A stretch of 64,000 bases of DNA from Garcia nutans (Eukaryota; Streptophyta; Magnoliopsida; Malpighiales; Euphorbiaceae), in the NCBI GenBank assembly GCA_947685225.1, contig CANTUV010000033.1:58257001-58321000 (forward strand), given 5' to 3'. Made by a program: the position numbers and the translations under genes. The notes under the pieces are model-generated. The model was not told where the DNA came from. It saw nothing but the letters and a program-made list of their open reading frames with translations, and made no database searches. Each line of letters opens with the position of its first letter. Position 1 is the stretch's first letter. Positions 48,069 to 59,714 of this stretch are shown here, piece after piece.

Positions 48069-51000
48069 TTACAATTCATTATTTGGTTCTTGATCTTCAG
48101 AATCAGCTGAACTTCCGCTTTTGCTCCAGCCACTCCTTTCATATACTTGCTTTTATCAATGGATTACAGACTGCTTCGACCTCCTTCAATTTCTCTTCAT
48201 AATCATTTCATTCTGCATTTTGGTTATCATTCAACCATTTAAGAGCTTCTTTCAATGAGCTTTCAATCTTTTCTTTATCATCAGAATCAATTTCATTTGT
48301 TAGTTTATCATTGTCACTAATGGTACTTCTCATATTATATATGTATGTCTCCAACTTGTACTTAGCATCAATCTTCTCCTTCACTTTCTTATCTTCTTCA
48401 GCATATTCATCTGCCTCCTTTACCATCCTATCAATCTCTTCTTGGCTCAGTCGCCCTGTGTTGATTATGGTGATGGATTGTGACTTCTTTGTGGTCTTGT
48501 CCTCTGCTTTGACACGCAGAAGACCATTGAAACCAACTTCAAATTTTACCTCAATCTGGGACACACCCCTGCAAATCCATAAAATTTAAGAGAGATTTAA
48601 TGTCATTACACTATGACAAATAGAATTTTTTAATACCCTATTGACAATTACATACCTTGGAGCGGGTGGAATTCCTGATAGATCAAATCTTCCGAGTTCA
48701 CGGCAGTCCTTAATCAAGTTTCCTTCACCTTCATACACCTGAAGGTTATTCAAGAACATCCATGTTAAATCAACACCAAGATGCAAATGCAGATGTTAAC
48801 GGGTAACATAGTTAAGTACTTCCTTACCTTTATAGGAAATGTGGTTTGCCGGTCTTGATAAGTGGTAAAGGTTTGAGATTTCTTTAGTGAGATTATACTG
48901 TTTCTTGGGATCAATTTTGTCATGGCACCACCAACTGTTTCAATTCCTAGACTCATCGGAGTAACCTCAAGCGGAAGAAAATCTGCAGCCAACGAAAACA
49001 ACAAATTAACTGTTGATTTTGAGATTGTTCTGGGAAATTCAAAATGCAATCTTTGTGTTCAATTTTTCTTATTATAATAGTTGTGATTTGTTTTCATAGT
49101 CAAAGTATGGTAAAATCCTTAAAATTGATGATCCGAAACTTTAGGATTTGCAATTTGCACCGTGCATAGTTGGGTGAAAGAGCAAGATTTGAGAGAGAAA
49201 GCTGCTGCACCTAACCTTTGTTTCTATATGTGTTTGTGCTAATGAAAGACAGAAGAGTGTGTGCTCTTCACAACCAAAAAACCTCTCTGCCATTGACTTG
49301 CTAACATTAGACCTATTAAGCATCTTCAAAACATATTTCACCCACTAATGATCAAATTTGAAACCACCCATATAACTCTATGTACTACAGTTAAAGCTCA
49401 TTGGTATTCGTAAGTTCAAACTTACATTTGGTTTCTTCCTCGTCTTCCAGAGTATGACCTTGAACAGCAGCACCATAGGCAACAGCTTCATCTGGATTGA
49501 CACCTTTGTTAGGCTCCTTACCATCGAACATATCTTTCAACAATTCTTGAACTTCAGGAATTCGAGTACTTCCTCCCACGAGTACAATCTCATTGATATC
49601 AGATTTCTTTAGACCTGCATCCTCTAAAGCCTTCTTTACAGGCCCCAGTGTCTTCTTAAACAAGTCCATGTTCAACTCTTCAAATTTTGCCCTTGTCAAT
49701 GGTTCTGAAAATTCAATACCGTCAACAAGTGATTCAATCTCCACTAGAACTTAGTGCTGGTTGCTCAGCGCTCTCTCACATTCTCTTCGAAGCTTTCCAA
49801 GAGCCTTCTTATCTTCGCTGATATCTTTGTTGTGATTTTTCTTGACCAAATTGATGAAGTAGTCCATCACTCTGTCGTCAAGAAAGAATCTCAAAACAAC
49901 CACAATCTACAGCCAAGATACTAATATCCAATGTACACCCACCAAGATCATAAACCAAAATGTTAGGCTTTCCTCCTTTCCAGTATAAACGATAGGCAAC
50001 AGCTGCAGCTGTAGGCTCATTGGTAATCCAAACCACATTGAGTCCGGCAATGGTACCTGCATCCTTGGTTGCTTGCCTCTGCGCATTATTGAAATAACCT
50101 ACAAGAAGCAAAATTGAAAAATCCTTTAGACAATAAACAAATAATTCCTTTTTGTATTTTTTTGTCGGTTAATTAGACTCCCATATAGGTTTAAAATCAG
50201 AGATCTTCCAGAAAAGACTCCATTTGTAGCGAGCCAAAACTCTGTATTACACACTATTCCCTTTCAATTCTTCAGTATTAAACAAACTTGGAAAACAAGA
50301 AATTAGGAACAGAAGAATGATTATACCAGGAACAGTGATGACGGCATCTTTAATCTTCCTCACCAAGTATGCCTCAGCTGTCTCCTTCATCTTCCCCAGC
50401 ACCATACTACTGATCTCCTCAGGGCTAAACAGTCTATTTTCCCGTTTCACCTTTACTTGTATAAATGGCTTACCATCTTTATTCACAACCTTATAAGGCA
50501 AGAATTTTATAGCTCTCTGAACTTCTGGATCATCAAATCTTCAGATCATGAGGAAAAGAACAAACCCAGATTAAAACACAAATAAAAAAATGCCTCTAAA
50601 CCATCAATTGAATTTGAAAAGATAGCTAGTGGCTTACTTTCTTCCAATAATAAACAACATCAAAAACTATGTTTTCTTGATTAAAAGCTGCTTGATTTTT
50701 TGCAGTCTGTCCTATCAGACGCTCAGTGTTAGTGAATGCCACCCATGATGGAGTTATTCTGTTGCTTTGATCATTGGCTATAATCTCTACACTACCGTTC
50801 CGAACAACACCCACACAAGAGCAAGTAATCCCAAGATCAATACCAATTACTGTTCCAAGTTTTGGTTTATCATCTGCAGCTACTGCTAATCCTAGCAAAA
50901 ATTCTTTAAGGATTAGCAAAAATTCTTTAAAAAAGAAAGAAAAAACATATTTTTTCACATTGATAGGCCCTGTGATTTATTATTTCACAAATAGAGAAAA

Positions 51001-51231
51001 CAGAGCCTGGAGCTCATTCAAAACTACCCATTAAGAAAAATAAAAGGACTTGAAGAGGTTAACCTGTTGTAGATGAATATATTTTAACAGACAATTTCAG
51101 TTGATTCAATTTTTAAATATTGTCCCTTGTTAATTATAATTAACAAACAGAAAACAGAGTACAAATTTAAATTTCAGACCTGATGATACAAATAAAAGGA
51201 GAAGCACAGAGACTTTTTTCTTCATTCTCAT
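48069..51231 (-). pseudogene. BiP3-like Hsp70, disrupted full-length copy (copy II)
   Basis: All seven exons of the intact copy III are recognisable: signal exon 51180-51231 (MRMKKKVSVLLLLFVSS), about 50640-50889, 50329-50540, 49430-50096, 48832-48985, 48656-48738 and 48069-48570. Several lesions are visible. Two bases are lost at the end of exon 2 (FDV-VYYWKK instead of FDVKRLIGRK). A TGA at 49878-49880 follows loss of the TSGDTHLGGEDFDH block of the ATPase domain. A TAA is at 49751-49753, and a TGA at 48208-48210 replaces Arg in NQNAERDDYEE. Phosphate-loop residues are also changed (YDLGGCTLDIS instead of YDLGGGTFDVS). It cannot give a working chaperone. The promoter keeps a UPRE-like and an ERSE-like site, but its TATA box is lost. 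Confidence 0.9.
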
Positions 51232-52211
51232 TGTCGCATTGATATGTGTGTTATTTTTCTGCGTTAAATTACAGTTTTCAATTGGAGCTGAGCGGTCAGG
51301 AAAGGGTTGGTTATTTTTAGAGGATTTTTGCTATTGTTCCAATGACGTGGTGACGCTTCATCATGTACTTTTGCATCTGACACGCTGTAAGGCCAATGGA
51401 AAACCGACACGTTTTATGATCTACGTTTCCCTATTTACCAAAAACCATTATCGTTTCGTGGATAAGTTGATTAAACAACCCTGAATAAATAGGCATAAGC
51501 ATAAATTTAAATTTTATTAAATATTTCATTTTAAGAATAAAAAATTTTAATTTGTGGTTTATGCTCCCAATAAAATTAGATCTACCTGTCATGACAACCA
51601 AAAAAAAAATATTATTGTTTTATGCTACAAAAAAGATTAGATTATTATTTACAATACTATTTATTTTATAAAAAGATTATATAAAAGAAAAAATTCATGG
51701 CCTTTAAATAAAAATATTTAAAAATAAATAAAAATATTTTTAAAAATACTATTTTATTCGTTCTCTGAAAAATATTCATTCTCATTATACCAATTTCAAA
51801 ATTATTTACTTACAATATAGTAATTAATATATCAAAAATATACATATAAAATAAATAATATAATATATAATACACTAAATATATATATAATATGTTTTTC
51901 GATTACAAAATATATATCTTTAAAATTTAGTGTTTTCTTGAAATCATTAGTTGTAAGTGCTTGTCTCGGTATATTACCTTCGAATTTATTTGTGCCTTTA
52001 AGAAAGAAAATAAAGAAATTTTTGATGGAGCTCAACGGCAGGTCGTTTTTATTTGAACAACTTATTTTTTCCGTTAAATCTATAAACAAATGAACAACCG
52101 ATTGAAACGATAATTCAACAATGGATATGAGAATTTTGAAATCAATTATAGATTAAACTTTAACTACAGCAAAATAAAAAATCAACCAATAAACTTTTTG
52201 ATTTCTCTTAT
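51232..52211. other. Copy II promoter and spacer within the BiP array
   Basis: The first 200 bases are the former promoter of copy II. The rest is AT-rich and partly alignable with the spacer at 47.58-48.06 kb. No gene is seen; the open frame at 51239-51484 is promoter DNA. Confidence 0.6.
51339..51411 (-). promoter_or_regulatory. UPR-type sites upstream of BiP copy II
   Basis: ccaatgacgtggtgac at 51339-51354 contains TGACGTGG, matching the UPRE TGACGTGR. CCAAT-N9-ACACG at 51393-51411 is one base from the ERSE CCAAT-N9-CCACG. Both lie 110-180 bases upstream of the copy II ATG. Function is inferred only. Confidence 0.5.
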
Positions 52212-55200
52212 CTACAATTCATCATTTGGTTCTTCATCTTCAAAATCAGCTGAACTTCCGCTTCCGCCACTCTTTTCATATACGTGCTTTATTACTGGAT
52301 TACAAACTGCTTCAACCTCCTTCAATTTCTCTTCATAATCATCTCTTTCTGCATTTTGGTTATCATCCAACCATTCAAGAGCTTCTTTCAATGTGCCTTC
52401 AATCTTTTCTTTATCATCAGAATCAATTTTATTTGCAAGCTTGTCATTCTCACTTATGGTACTTCTCATATTGTATATGTAAGTCTCCAACTTGTTCCTA
52501 GCATCAATCTTCTCCTTCACTTTCTTATCTTCTTCTGCCATTTCCTCTGCCTCCTTTACCAATCTATCAATCTCTTCTTGACTAAGTCGCCCTTTATCAT
52601 TGGTTATGGTAATGGATTGAGACTTCTTTGCTGCTTTATCCTCTGCTTTGACATGCAGAATGCCATTGGCATCAATTTCAAATATTACCTCAATTTGAGG
52701 TACTCCTCTGTAAATCCATAAAATTTGAAAGAGATTTAATGTCATTATACTACCAAAAATACATTTCTTTTAGTACCTTATTAACATCTGCATACCTTGG
52801 TGCTGGTGGAATTCCTGATAGATCAAATCTTCCAAGTTCACGACAGTCCTTAGTCAAGGTTCTTTCACCTTCATACACCTGAAATGTTAAAAAGTCAACA
52901 CCAAGATGCAAGTACAGATGTTCATAGGTGACAAAATTAGTTACTTCTTCACCTTTATAGAAACTGTAGATTGCTGGTCTTGATAAGTTGTAAAGACTTG
53001 AGATTTCTTAACTGGAATCACAGTGTTTCTTGGGATCAATTTTGTCATGACACCGCCTACTGTTTCGATTCCTAGACTCAGGGGAGTAATATCAAGCAAA
53101 AGAAGATCTGCAGCCAGCAAAAACAACAAATTAACAGTTGATTTTGAGATTGTTCTTGAAAATTTTAAACTGCAATCTGTGTTCAAATTTTTTACTGTAG
53201 CAGTAATATAATATCTCATAGTCAAAATATGGTGAAATCCTTAAATGAAGAAAGATTTTGTGATGATCCATAACTAGGATTTGCACCAAACTATAGTTAG
53301 GTGAAAAACCAAGATTTGAGAGAGGAAGCTGCTGCACCTAACTTTTGATCTATATGTATTTGTGCTAATGAAAGACAGAAGAGTGTGTGTTGTTCACAAC
53401 CAAAAAAACCAATCTGCCATTGACTTGCTAGCATTAAACCCATTAATCATCTTCAATATTTGTTTCACCAGCTAATGATCAAATTCGCGGCATCTCATAT
53501 ACCTCCATGTACTACCATCAAATCTTATTGATATTCATAAGTTCAAACTTACCTTTGGTTTTCTCCCCGCCTTCACCGCTCAGAATTCCACCTTGAACAG
53601 CAGCACCATAGGCAACAGCTTCATCTGGATTGACACCTTTGTTAGGCTCCTTTCCATCAAACATATCTTTCAACAATTCTTGAACTTTAGGAATTCGAGT
53701 ACTTCCTCCCACGAGTACAATCTCATTGATATCAGATTTCTTTAAACCTGCATCCTCTAAAGCCTTTTTTACTGGTCCCAGTGTCTTCTTAAACAAGTCC
53801 ATGTTCAACTCTTCAAATCTTGCCCTTGTCAATGGTTCTGAAAAATCAATACCATCAACAAGTGATTCAATCTCCACTCGGACTTGATGTTGGCTACTCA
53901 ATGCTCTCTTAGCTCTCTCACATTCTCTTCGAAGCTTCCCAAGAGCCTTTTTATCTTTGCTGATATCTTTTTTGTACTTCTTATTGATCAACTTGATGAA
54001 GTAGTCTATTACTCTGTGGTCAAAATCCTCTCCTCCTAAATGTGTGTCACCACTCGTAGAAAGAACCTCAAAAACACCGTTATCTATAGTCAAGATACTA
54101 ACATCAAATGTACCACCACCAAGATCATAAACCAAAATGTTAGTCTCTCCTCCTTTCTTGTCTAAACCATAGGCAATAGCTGCAGCTGTAGGCTCATTGA
54201 TAATCCGAACCACATTGAGCCCGGCAATGGTTCCTGCATCCTTTGTTGCTTGCCTCTGCGCATCATTGAAATAAGCTAAAAGAAGCAAAATAAAAGAAGC
54301 CCTTCAGATAATAAACAACTAATTCCATTTTTATTTTGGTTAATTAGACTGCATATAGGGTAAAATTCAGAGATCTTAAAGAAAAGACTCCATTTGTACG
54401 GAGCCAAAACTCATTATTATTTATTACCCACTATTCGATCCCTTTCAATTCTTCATTATTGATCAAACTTGGAAAAAAAAATTAAGAACAGAAAATCAAT
54501 GATTATACCTGGAACAGTGACCACGGCATCTTTAATCTTCTTCCCCAAGTATGCCTCAGCTGTCTCCTTCATCTTCCCCAACACCATACTACTGATCTCC
54601 TCAGGGCTAAACAGTTTATTTTCCCCTTTCACCTTCACTTTTATATAAGCCTTACCATCTTTATTCACAACCTTGTAAGGCAGGAATTTTATATCTCTCT
54701 GAACTCCTGGATCATCAAACCTAGAAACCAAGAGAGAGAGAGAAAAAAAAAACAAGATTATTAAAACACAAAATAAGTAAGGTCTCAAAACTATCAATTG
54801 AATTTAAAAAGATAGCTAGTGGCTTATTACTTTCTTCCAATAAGACGTTTAACATCAAAAACTGTGTTTTCTGGATTAAAAGCTGCTTGATTCTTTGCAG
54901 CCTCTCCTATCAGACGCTCAGTGTCAGTGAATGCCACCCATGATGGAGTTATTCTGTTGCCTTGATCATTAGCTATAATCTCTACGTTACCATTTTGTCG
55001 AGCAACACCCACACAAGAGTAAGTTGTCCCAAGATCAATCCCAATTACTGTTCCAAGCTTTGGAGAATCATCTGCAGCTACTGCTAATCCTAGCAAAAAT
55101 TGTTCAAAAAAGCAGAAAAAAAAAAGTAATTTATAAATTAGAAAAAACAGAGCATGGAGCTCTTTCAAAACTACACATTAAATAAAAAAAAGTACTTGAA

Positions 55201-55391
55201 GCGCTTAAATACAGCTAAAAAATTATAGCTAATTGTAAGTAAGCTTTAGATGAAACATTTGATTCAATTTTTAAATATTGTCTCTTGTTAATTATAGTTT
55301 AACAAACAGAACAGAGCGCTAGCACAAATTTACATTTCTGACCTGACACAAATAAAAGGAGAAGCACAGAACCTTTGTTCTTGATTCTCAT
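52212..55391 (-). CDS. BIP3: BiP3-type ER luminal Hsp70 chaperone (copy III, intact)
   Basis: ER-lumen Hsp70 that binds unfolded proteins in an ATP cycle. Exons (5' to 3'): 55343-55391, 54831-55089, 54509-54720, 53553-54275, 52953-53107, 52796-52878 and 52212-52707; 1977 nt, 658 aa, no lesion. A signal peptide (MRIKNKGSVLLLLFVSGLAV) is split by intron 1. ATPase-domain motifs are all present: GIDLGTTYSCVGVA, VPAYFNDAQRQATKDAG, NVVRIINEPTAAAIAYGLD, ILVYDLGGGTFDVSIL and VGGSTRIPKVQELL. The linker and substrate-binding domain begin DLLLLDITPLSLGIETVGGV, and the lid includes EEDKKVKEKIDARNKLETY. The C-terminus is NDEL, an ER-retrieval variant of HDEL. DITPLSLGIET and KHVYEKSGG resemble BiP3 (stress-induced) rather than BiP1/2, and the SRC2 neighbour fits At1g09080. 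It is the only intact member of the array. Confidence 0.95.
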
Positions 55392-55446
55392 TGTCGTTTT
55401 GATCTGTGAAATTTGCAAATAACAGTTTTTCAAGGGGAGCGGTCAG

Positions 55447-55460
55447 CCTGTCTAGACAGG
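55447..55460. promoter_or_regulatory. Perfect 14-bp palindrome in the BiP copy III leader
   Basis: CCTGTCTAGACAGG equals its own reverse complement and lies between the TATA box and the ATG. It could form a leader hairpin or bind a dimeric factor. No known element is recognised. Confidence 0.4.
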
Positions 55461-55477
55461 AAACTGGAAAGGGTTGG

Positions 55478-55487
55478 CTATTTATAG
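55478..55487 (-). promoter_or_regulatory. TATA box of BiP copy III
   Basis: The minus strand reads CTATAAATAG about 90 bases upstream of the ATG at 55391. The matching site in copy II has decayed to a TTATTTTTAG-like sequence on the plus strand (about 51310). Confidence 0.75.
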
Positions 55488-55589
55488 GGAATTTTGCTTC
55501 TATCTGTCCTTCAATATTTGCTAGAGTGTTCGTTCCACTGATGTGGTGACAGGTCACTCATGCACTTTGTTTCTTAACACGCTACACAG

Positions 55590-55608
55590 CCAATGGAAAA
55601 TTGACACG
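55590..55608 (+). promoter_or_regulatory. ERSE-like element upstream of BiP copy III
   Basis: CCAAT, nine bases, then ACACG: one mismatch from the ER-stress response element CCAAT-N9-CCACG. About 200 bases upstream of the ATG. The same arrangement is kept in copy II (51393-51411). ERSE orientation does not matter, so plus-strand placement is acceptable. Confidence 0.5.
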
Positions 55609-55609
55609 T

Positions 55610-56295
55610 ATTGGAAAGCAATTTTCGCGCGTAATATCGTGAACGTTCTTGATCCATAAAGAGAGATGACGGTTGGGCAGTTTTAGGGCTAGAATCGATA
55701 TAAGAAAAAATTTTAAAAATTCAAAAAAAAAGGAATATAAACTATTAAAACGACATCGTTTCGGAGCTTTCTTATTTCCTTAATTCCTTTCACTCACTGT
55801 CACCGGAGATAGGTACATCGCCAGCCAGAGATAGATACGAACGTCGGATGATTACAGGTGAATTAAAGAGTAATTTATTAATACTTATTTGGATACTTAC
55901 TAATTAATTTAAATTTTTTAGTGATGTAATTAAGATAAAACCCTAATGTTGATCAACTAGCAATGCGTAGGATATCGAGTTCATGTTTTATGTTTGATTA
56001 AGGGCATTGATGAACAAGATTATGGTTATGGATGTTTGCTGTGCATAAAGGAGAACTTTTATTTTATGTATGTCTGATCAATAATGTCATTTTAATTGTG
56101 TTATTACTAATTCTGAAAGCAATCAATAGAATCTAACTCAAATCCTTAAATCCAAACTGCTTGGAATATTTGCTAGGTAATTGAATCTGAACAAGCCAAA
56201 ACTCTACATGAAGGTTCAAAAATAAAGTACAAATTTTTAGTTGGTGATTGGATTATATATCCTTTTGCTATAAACACACAAAAGCAATCCAACCT
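55610..56295. other. Spacer between BiP copy III promoter and formin 3' end
   Basis: Upstream promoter DNA of BiP copy III and the probable 3'UTR of the formin. A CDS-free stretch near 55.74-55.86 kb (acgacatcgtttcggagc...tcaccggagatagg) looks like a plant leader, but no gene continues from it. Confidence 0.5.
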
Positions 56296-59200
56296 TTACC
56301 TAAATGGGGCAAGAGGGTTTGGACTGTTAGGAACTTTTAGGCTCCTAAGTTCCTTACAAACATGATCTAACATCCCCAGAAAGTCTCTTACAATCACAAA
56401 TATCCGAAGTGGGTTGGCTTCTTCTTTGCTTACATCTCCATGAAAGTACTCTGTGATTGATCTAACATGCAGTAGGACTTTATCTTCATCCTCCTGCAAT
56501 TGCTTCAGATTCCTCTGTGCATAGTTTAGGAATGTTTTCATTGAATGCACGAAGTTTCCACTTTTTTCATCTTTTGACAAGTCCCTGAGTACTAGATGTT
56601 GGACTTTAGCCATTCCATCTTTTAAGTTTGAGACTGAGCTAGCAAGAACATCCAGGTCAATTGTAGCTGTTTTCTTGACATTGTAGAGTTCTGTGGTTAA
56701 ACCAGACACAAGGTCTAAACCCATTCTTCTATAATCTTCTTCCATCTCTTCATTGGTTCTGTTTTTGTTCCTTTGATTGATTCTTCCCATGATGCTATCT
56801 GCTACTCGAACACCTTCTGACCGAATTATTTCTTGGACTACAAAATGGAGTAAGGTAGTTTTCCCATCTGTTCCTTTCACATCAGCAAGCTTAAGGAGGG
56901 CATCAAGCTTGAATGCTCTAGCACCTCCTCTAATTGTTCCAACATTCATACGATTGCCTGTTTTCAGAACTGCTTCTAGTAACTTCAAGAATAGCCTACT
57001 TGATCTGAGTTCTTTGCAGGCCTCCTAATGAAGAATAGAACAAGATGGAGATATTAGTTGGAGTGGTGAAACGTAAGAACAGAACTAGTGTACTATGTAG
57101 TTCGATTGGTTACCTCTAGCATTGAGAAAGAGTTTCTCAGATGAACAACCTCATCTTCAAAAGTTTCTCTATAAAGCATTGCTTCAACTCTCAGAAAAGC
57201 AAAAGGTATAGTCAGTGCTATTTTAACAAACTGTTCAGCAGAACCCAATTCATTAATGCTTCCCTTGTAGTCAGCAATCTTAGCTTCTTCTTCCTTGGTA
57301 GGTACCATCTTTGCCAATGCCTCTAGCTGTTGTAAAGACAATCCATCCCCTGCTTTCCATAATTCAAATAATTGTAGTTTAAGCTTTGATGTTCCTATTG
57401 GTCGAAACAACCTATTAATACTTCATGGAAATTTCTAAGCTATACCTCTTATCAGTGCTTCACATACTTGCTCAGGAGTTGAATTCAAAGCTTTCGAGAG
57501 TATGGTTAAGTTCTGTAATCTCTTAGGCTCTAGGACATGCTTGCTTGGATAGGGGGTTTTGCTCTTTCCTTCATCATTCTTCATCGCACTTTGTATGTTG
57601 TATCCAAAAAGTGATTCAATCATCTCCTCATCTAACCTGTTAGGCAAATGGCAGATTAGTGAACTGCAAGCAAGAGAGCGGAATTATAAGAAATAAGAAA
57701 GGACGTACTCGAATGAGTTTGATCTTATCTTGTCCCACACCATACTACTGTCAGGTGCAGCTCTAACTTTGTCCCAATGAAGTGGCTTCAATTTTGGCAA
57801 TGGAGCTCTATCTTTACCCAATGGTGCATATTGAGAAAGTTGAGATGGTGGAGGAGGTGGGCCCTTAGCAGAGCTACTATTTCCTTTTATAAATGGCGGT
57901 GGACATGGTGGAGGAGGTGGGCCTTTGGCAGAGTTACTATTTCCTTGTATAAATGGAGGTGGACATGGTGGAGGAGGTGGGCCTTTTACAGAGCTGCTAT
58001 TTCGTTGTAGAGATGATGGAGGTCGGCCTTTGGCAGAGCTACTATTTCCTTGTCTAAATGGAGGTGGACATGGTGGAGGAGGTGGGCCTTTGACAGAGCT
58101 GCTATTTCGTTGAAGAGATGATGGAGGTGGGCCTTTGGCAGAGCTACTATTTACTTGTCGAGATTGAGGTGGGCTTGGTGGAGGAGGGATGCTTGATAGA
58201 GCTCGTAAAGTCTTGGGAGATTTCTGAGGTGATAAAGGCATGGCATTTTGAGGTGTTTGTTGTGATCCTAAAGAAGTATCTGACTTCCTAGGAGATGATA
58301 AACTTGACACTGGAGAAGAAGATATACCTTTAGAGGTAATTCTGCTTGAAGGAAAGAAGCTCATTCTTGGTGCCAGAGGAGGCGGTGGGGGTGGGGGTGG
58401 GGGTGGAGGTGGAGGTGGAGGTGGAGGTGGGGGTGCAAAATTCTCTTCAGAATCTGAAGGAGATGAAACTGTCACATTTTTATCTCTAAGATGACTTGGA
58501 GATTGGGGAAATTTTGGCCGTAAATTTGAAGCAGGAGCTAAGATTTGTTCAGACGTTGCTTGTGCAATGTCTGAATTTGTGGAAATTAGAGGAGTGGGTA
58601 ATGTCTTTATCACATCTGAAGGGGAAAATTCTGATATATCACTCAGAAAACCAGCTGAAGCATTGGAAAGCCGATGACTAGATGACTGTGAATCAACATA
58701 AGAATGAAAAGATTCATCATCAGAGGAATGACCTTCAATGGGAATAATTTTTTCCCCAGGAGAAGAGTTTCCACCATCAGATTCATATTTTTGAGATTCT
58801 AAATCCTCATTGACTGACATAATTTCCCTCGTGGAAGAACTACTAGCATTATCAAATTCTGGTTTTACTATCAGTTCTTGGTTAGATTCATCCCTCTCAA
58901 GAAATGTACATTTTGGTATGCTATGAATTGGTGATGGATTTAATGCTTCAGTAGTTTGTTTAAGACAAGTGCTATGTTGCTCTAGATCCCTTTCTAATGA
59001 ATTAAGATACAAAAGATCTAGGCCAGGATTTAAGCTCACCTTGCTTGCTGACTTATGGGAACTTGCATACTTAGATTTACCTCTGTTTTTTCTCTTTTTC
59101 CTATATACCGACATTGTTCGTTCTGATATTCTTTTATTGTTTCTGAATTTTCCAGATGCCCAGATAAGCCCAAGAGCACAAAATATAAAGGCAACTCCTG

Positions 59201-59714
59201 CAGCAACAAGAACTGCTGCAAGAATTCTTCTAAATCTCCCTGCATCTCTGTGCTTCTTTAGAATCTTGTTTGCAGGTGGAATTGAATTGGAGTGATGTGA
59301 TGGGGAATGGGGATGCACAAGCAATGGCAACACTGTAATAGGAGCAGGAGCTGAAGCTGAAGCTTCGGCTTCTATGGTGGGTGAAGGAGAAGGTGCCGGT
59401 GAACCAAATTCACTAGGTGGAGTTCTTGCTTTGGAGCCCCTGAGTCCAAGTAAAGCTCTGAACTTTTGTACAATTAAAGTTTCTTTATCTTCATTTTCAT
59501 CTTCTCCTGAAACTTTCTCAATGTGGTTCTTTTCATTATCATCCTCAATTTCCTCCATAAAGTCCAACTTCCGCAGGCTGTGAACTTTTTTGTACTCTGC
59601 TGCAACCAAAGAAGCATCAGCAAACAAAATGTGGGTACTTTGTACCGATAAAAACAAGAAATTGGTTATAATGATGAAGAAGATCATGTGGGGAATGTGA
59701 GAAGAAGAACCCAT
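56296..59714 (-). CDS. Class I formin (FH1-FH2 actin nucleator)
   Basis: Membrane-anchored actin nucleator. Exons: 57709-59714, 57446-57636, 57114-57349 and 56296-57024; 1053 aa. The ATG at 59714 (MGSSSHIPHMIFF) is chosen over an in-frame TTG three codons upstream. A signal peptide (to about residue 30) is followed by a Pro/Ser-rich extracellular segment. One TM helix (about 164-186, ILAAVLVAAGVAFIFCALGL) precedes a basic KKRKNRGKSK stop-transfer. A long acidic/Ser linker leads to the FH1 domain: about 20 consecutive prolines (57.8-58.44 kb region) and then nested repeats of PPPPPCPPPF with NSSSAKG. FH2 starts LPKLKPLHWDKVRAAP and contains LGSAEQFVKIALTIPFAFLR and LLEAVLKTGNRMNVGTIRGG. It continues to the C-terminus with the conserved LRDLSKDEKSGNFV-type region. 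AtFH11 (At3g05470) is a likely counterpart by neighbourhood (recalled); not proven. Confidence 0.93.
57840..58160 (-). repeat. Nested in-frame repeats coding the formin FH1 spacer
   Basis: Two larger units (NSSSAKG-x-PPSSLQRNSSSVKGPPPPPCPPPF) and two shorter ones (GNSxSAKGPPPPPCPPPF) follow one another with high nucleotide identity (cctttggcagagctactattt recurs). All lengths are multiples of three. The polyproline-coding tract 58378-58436 (GGTGGx runs) lies just upstream in the protein. Confidence 0.85.

Noticed and set aside
57777..58113. Trp/Arg- and Gly-rich plus-strand frames opposite the formin FH1
   Set aside because: Antisense reading of the proline repeats.
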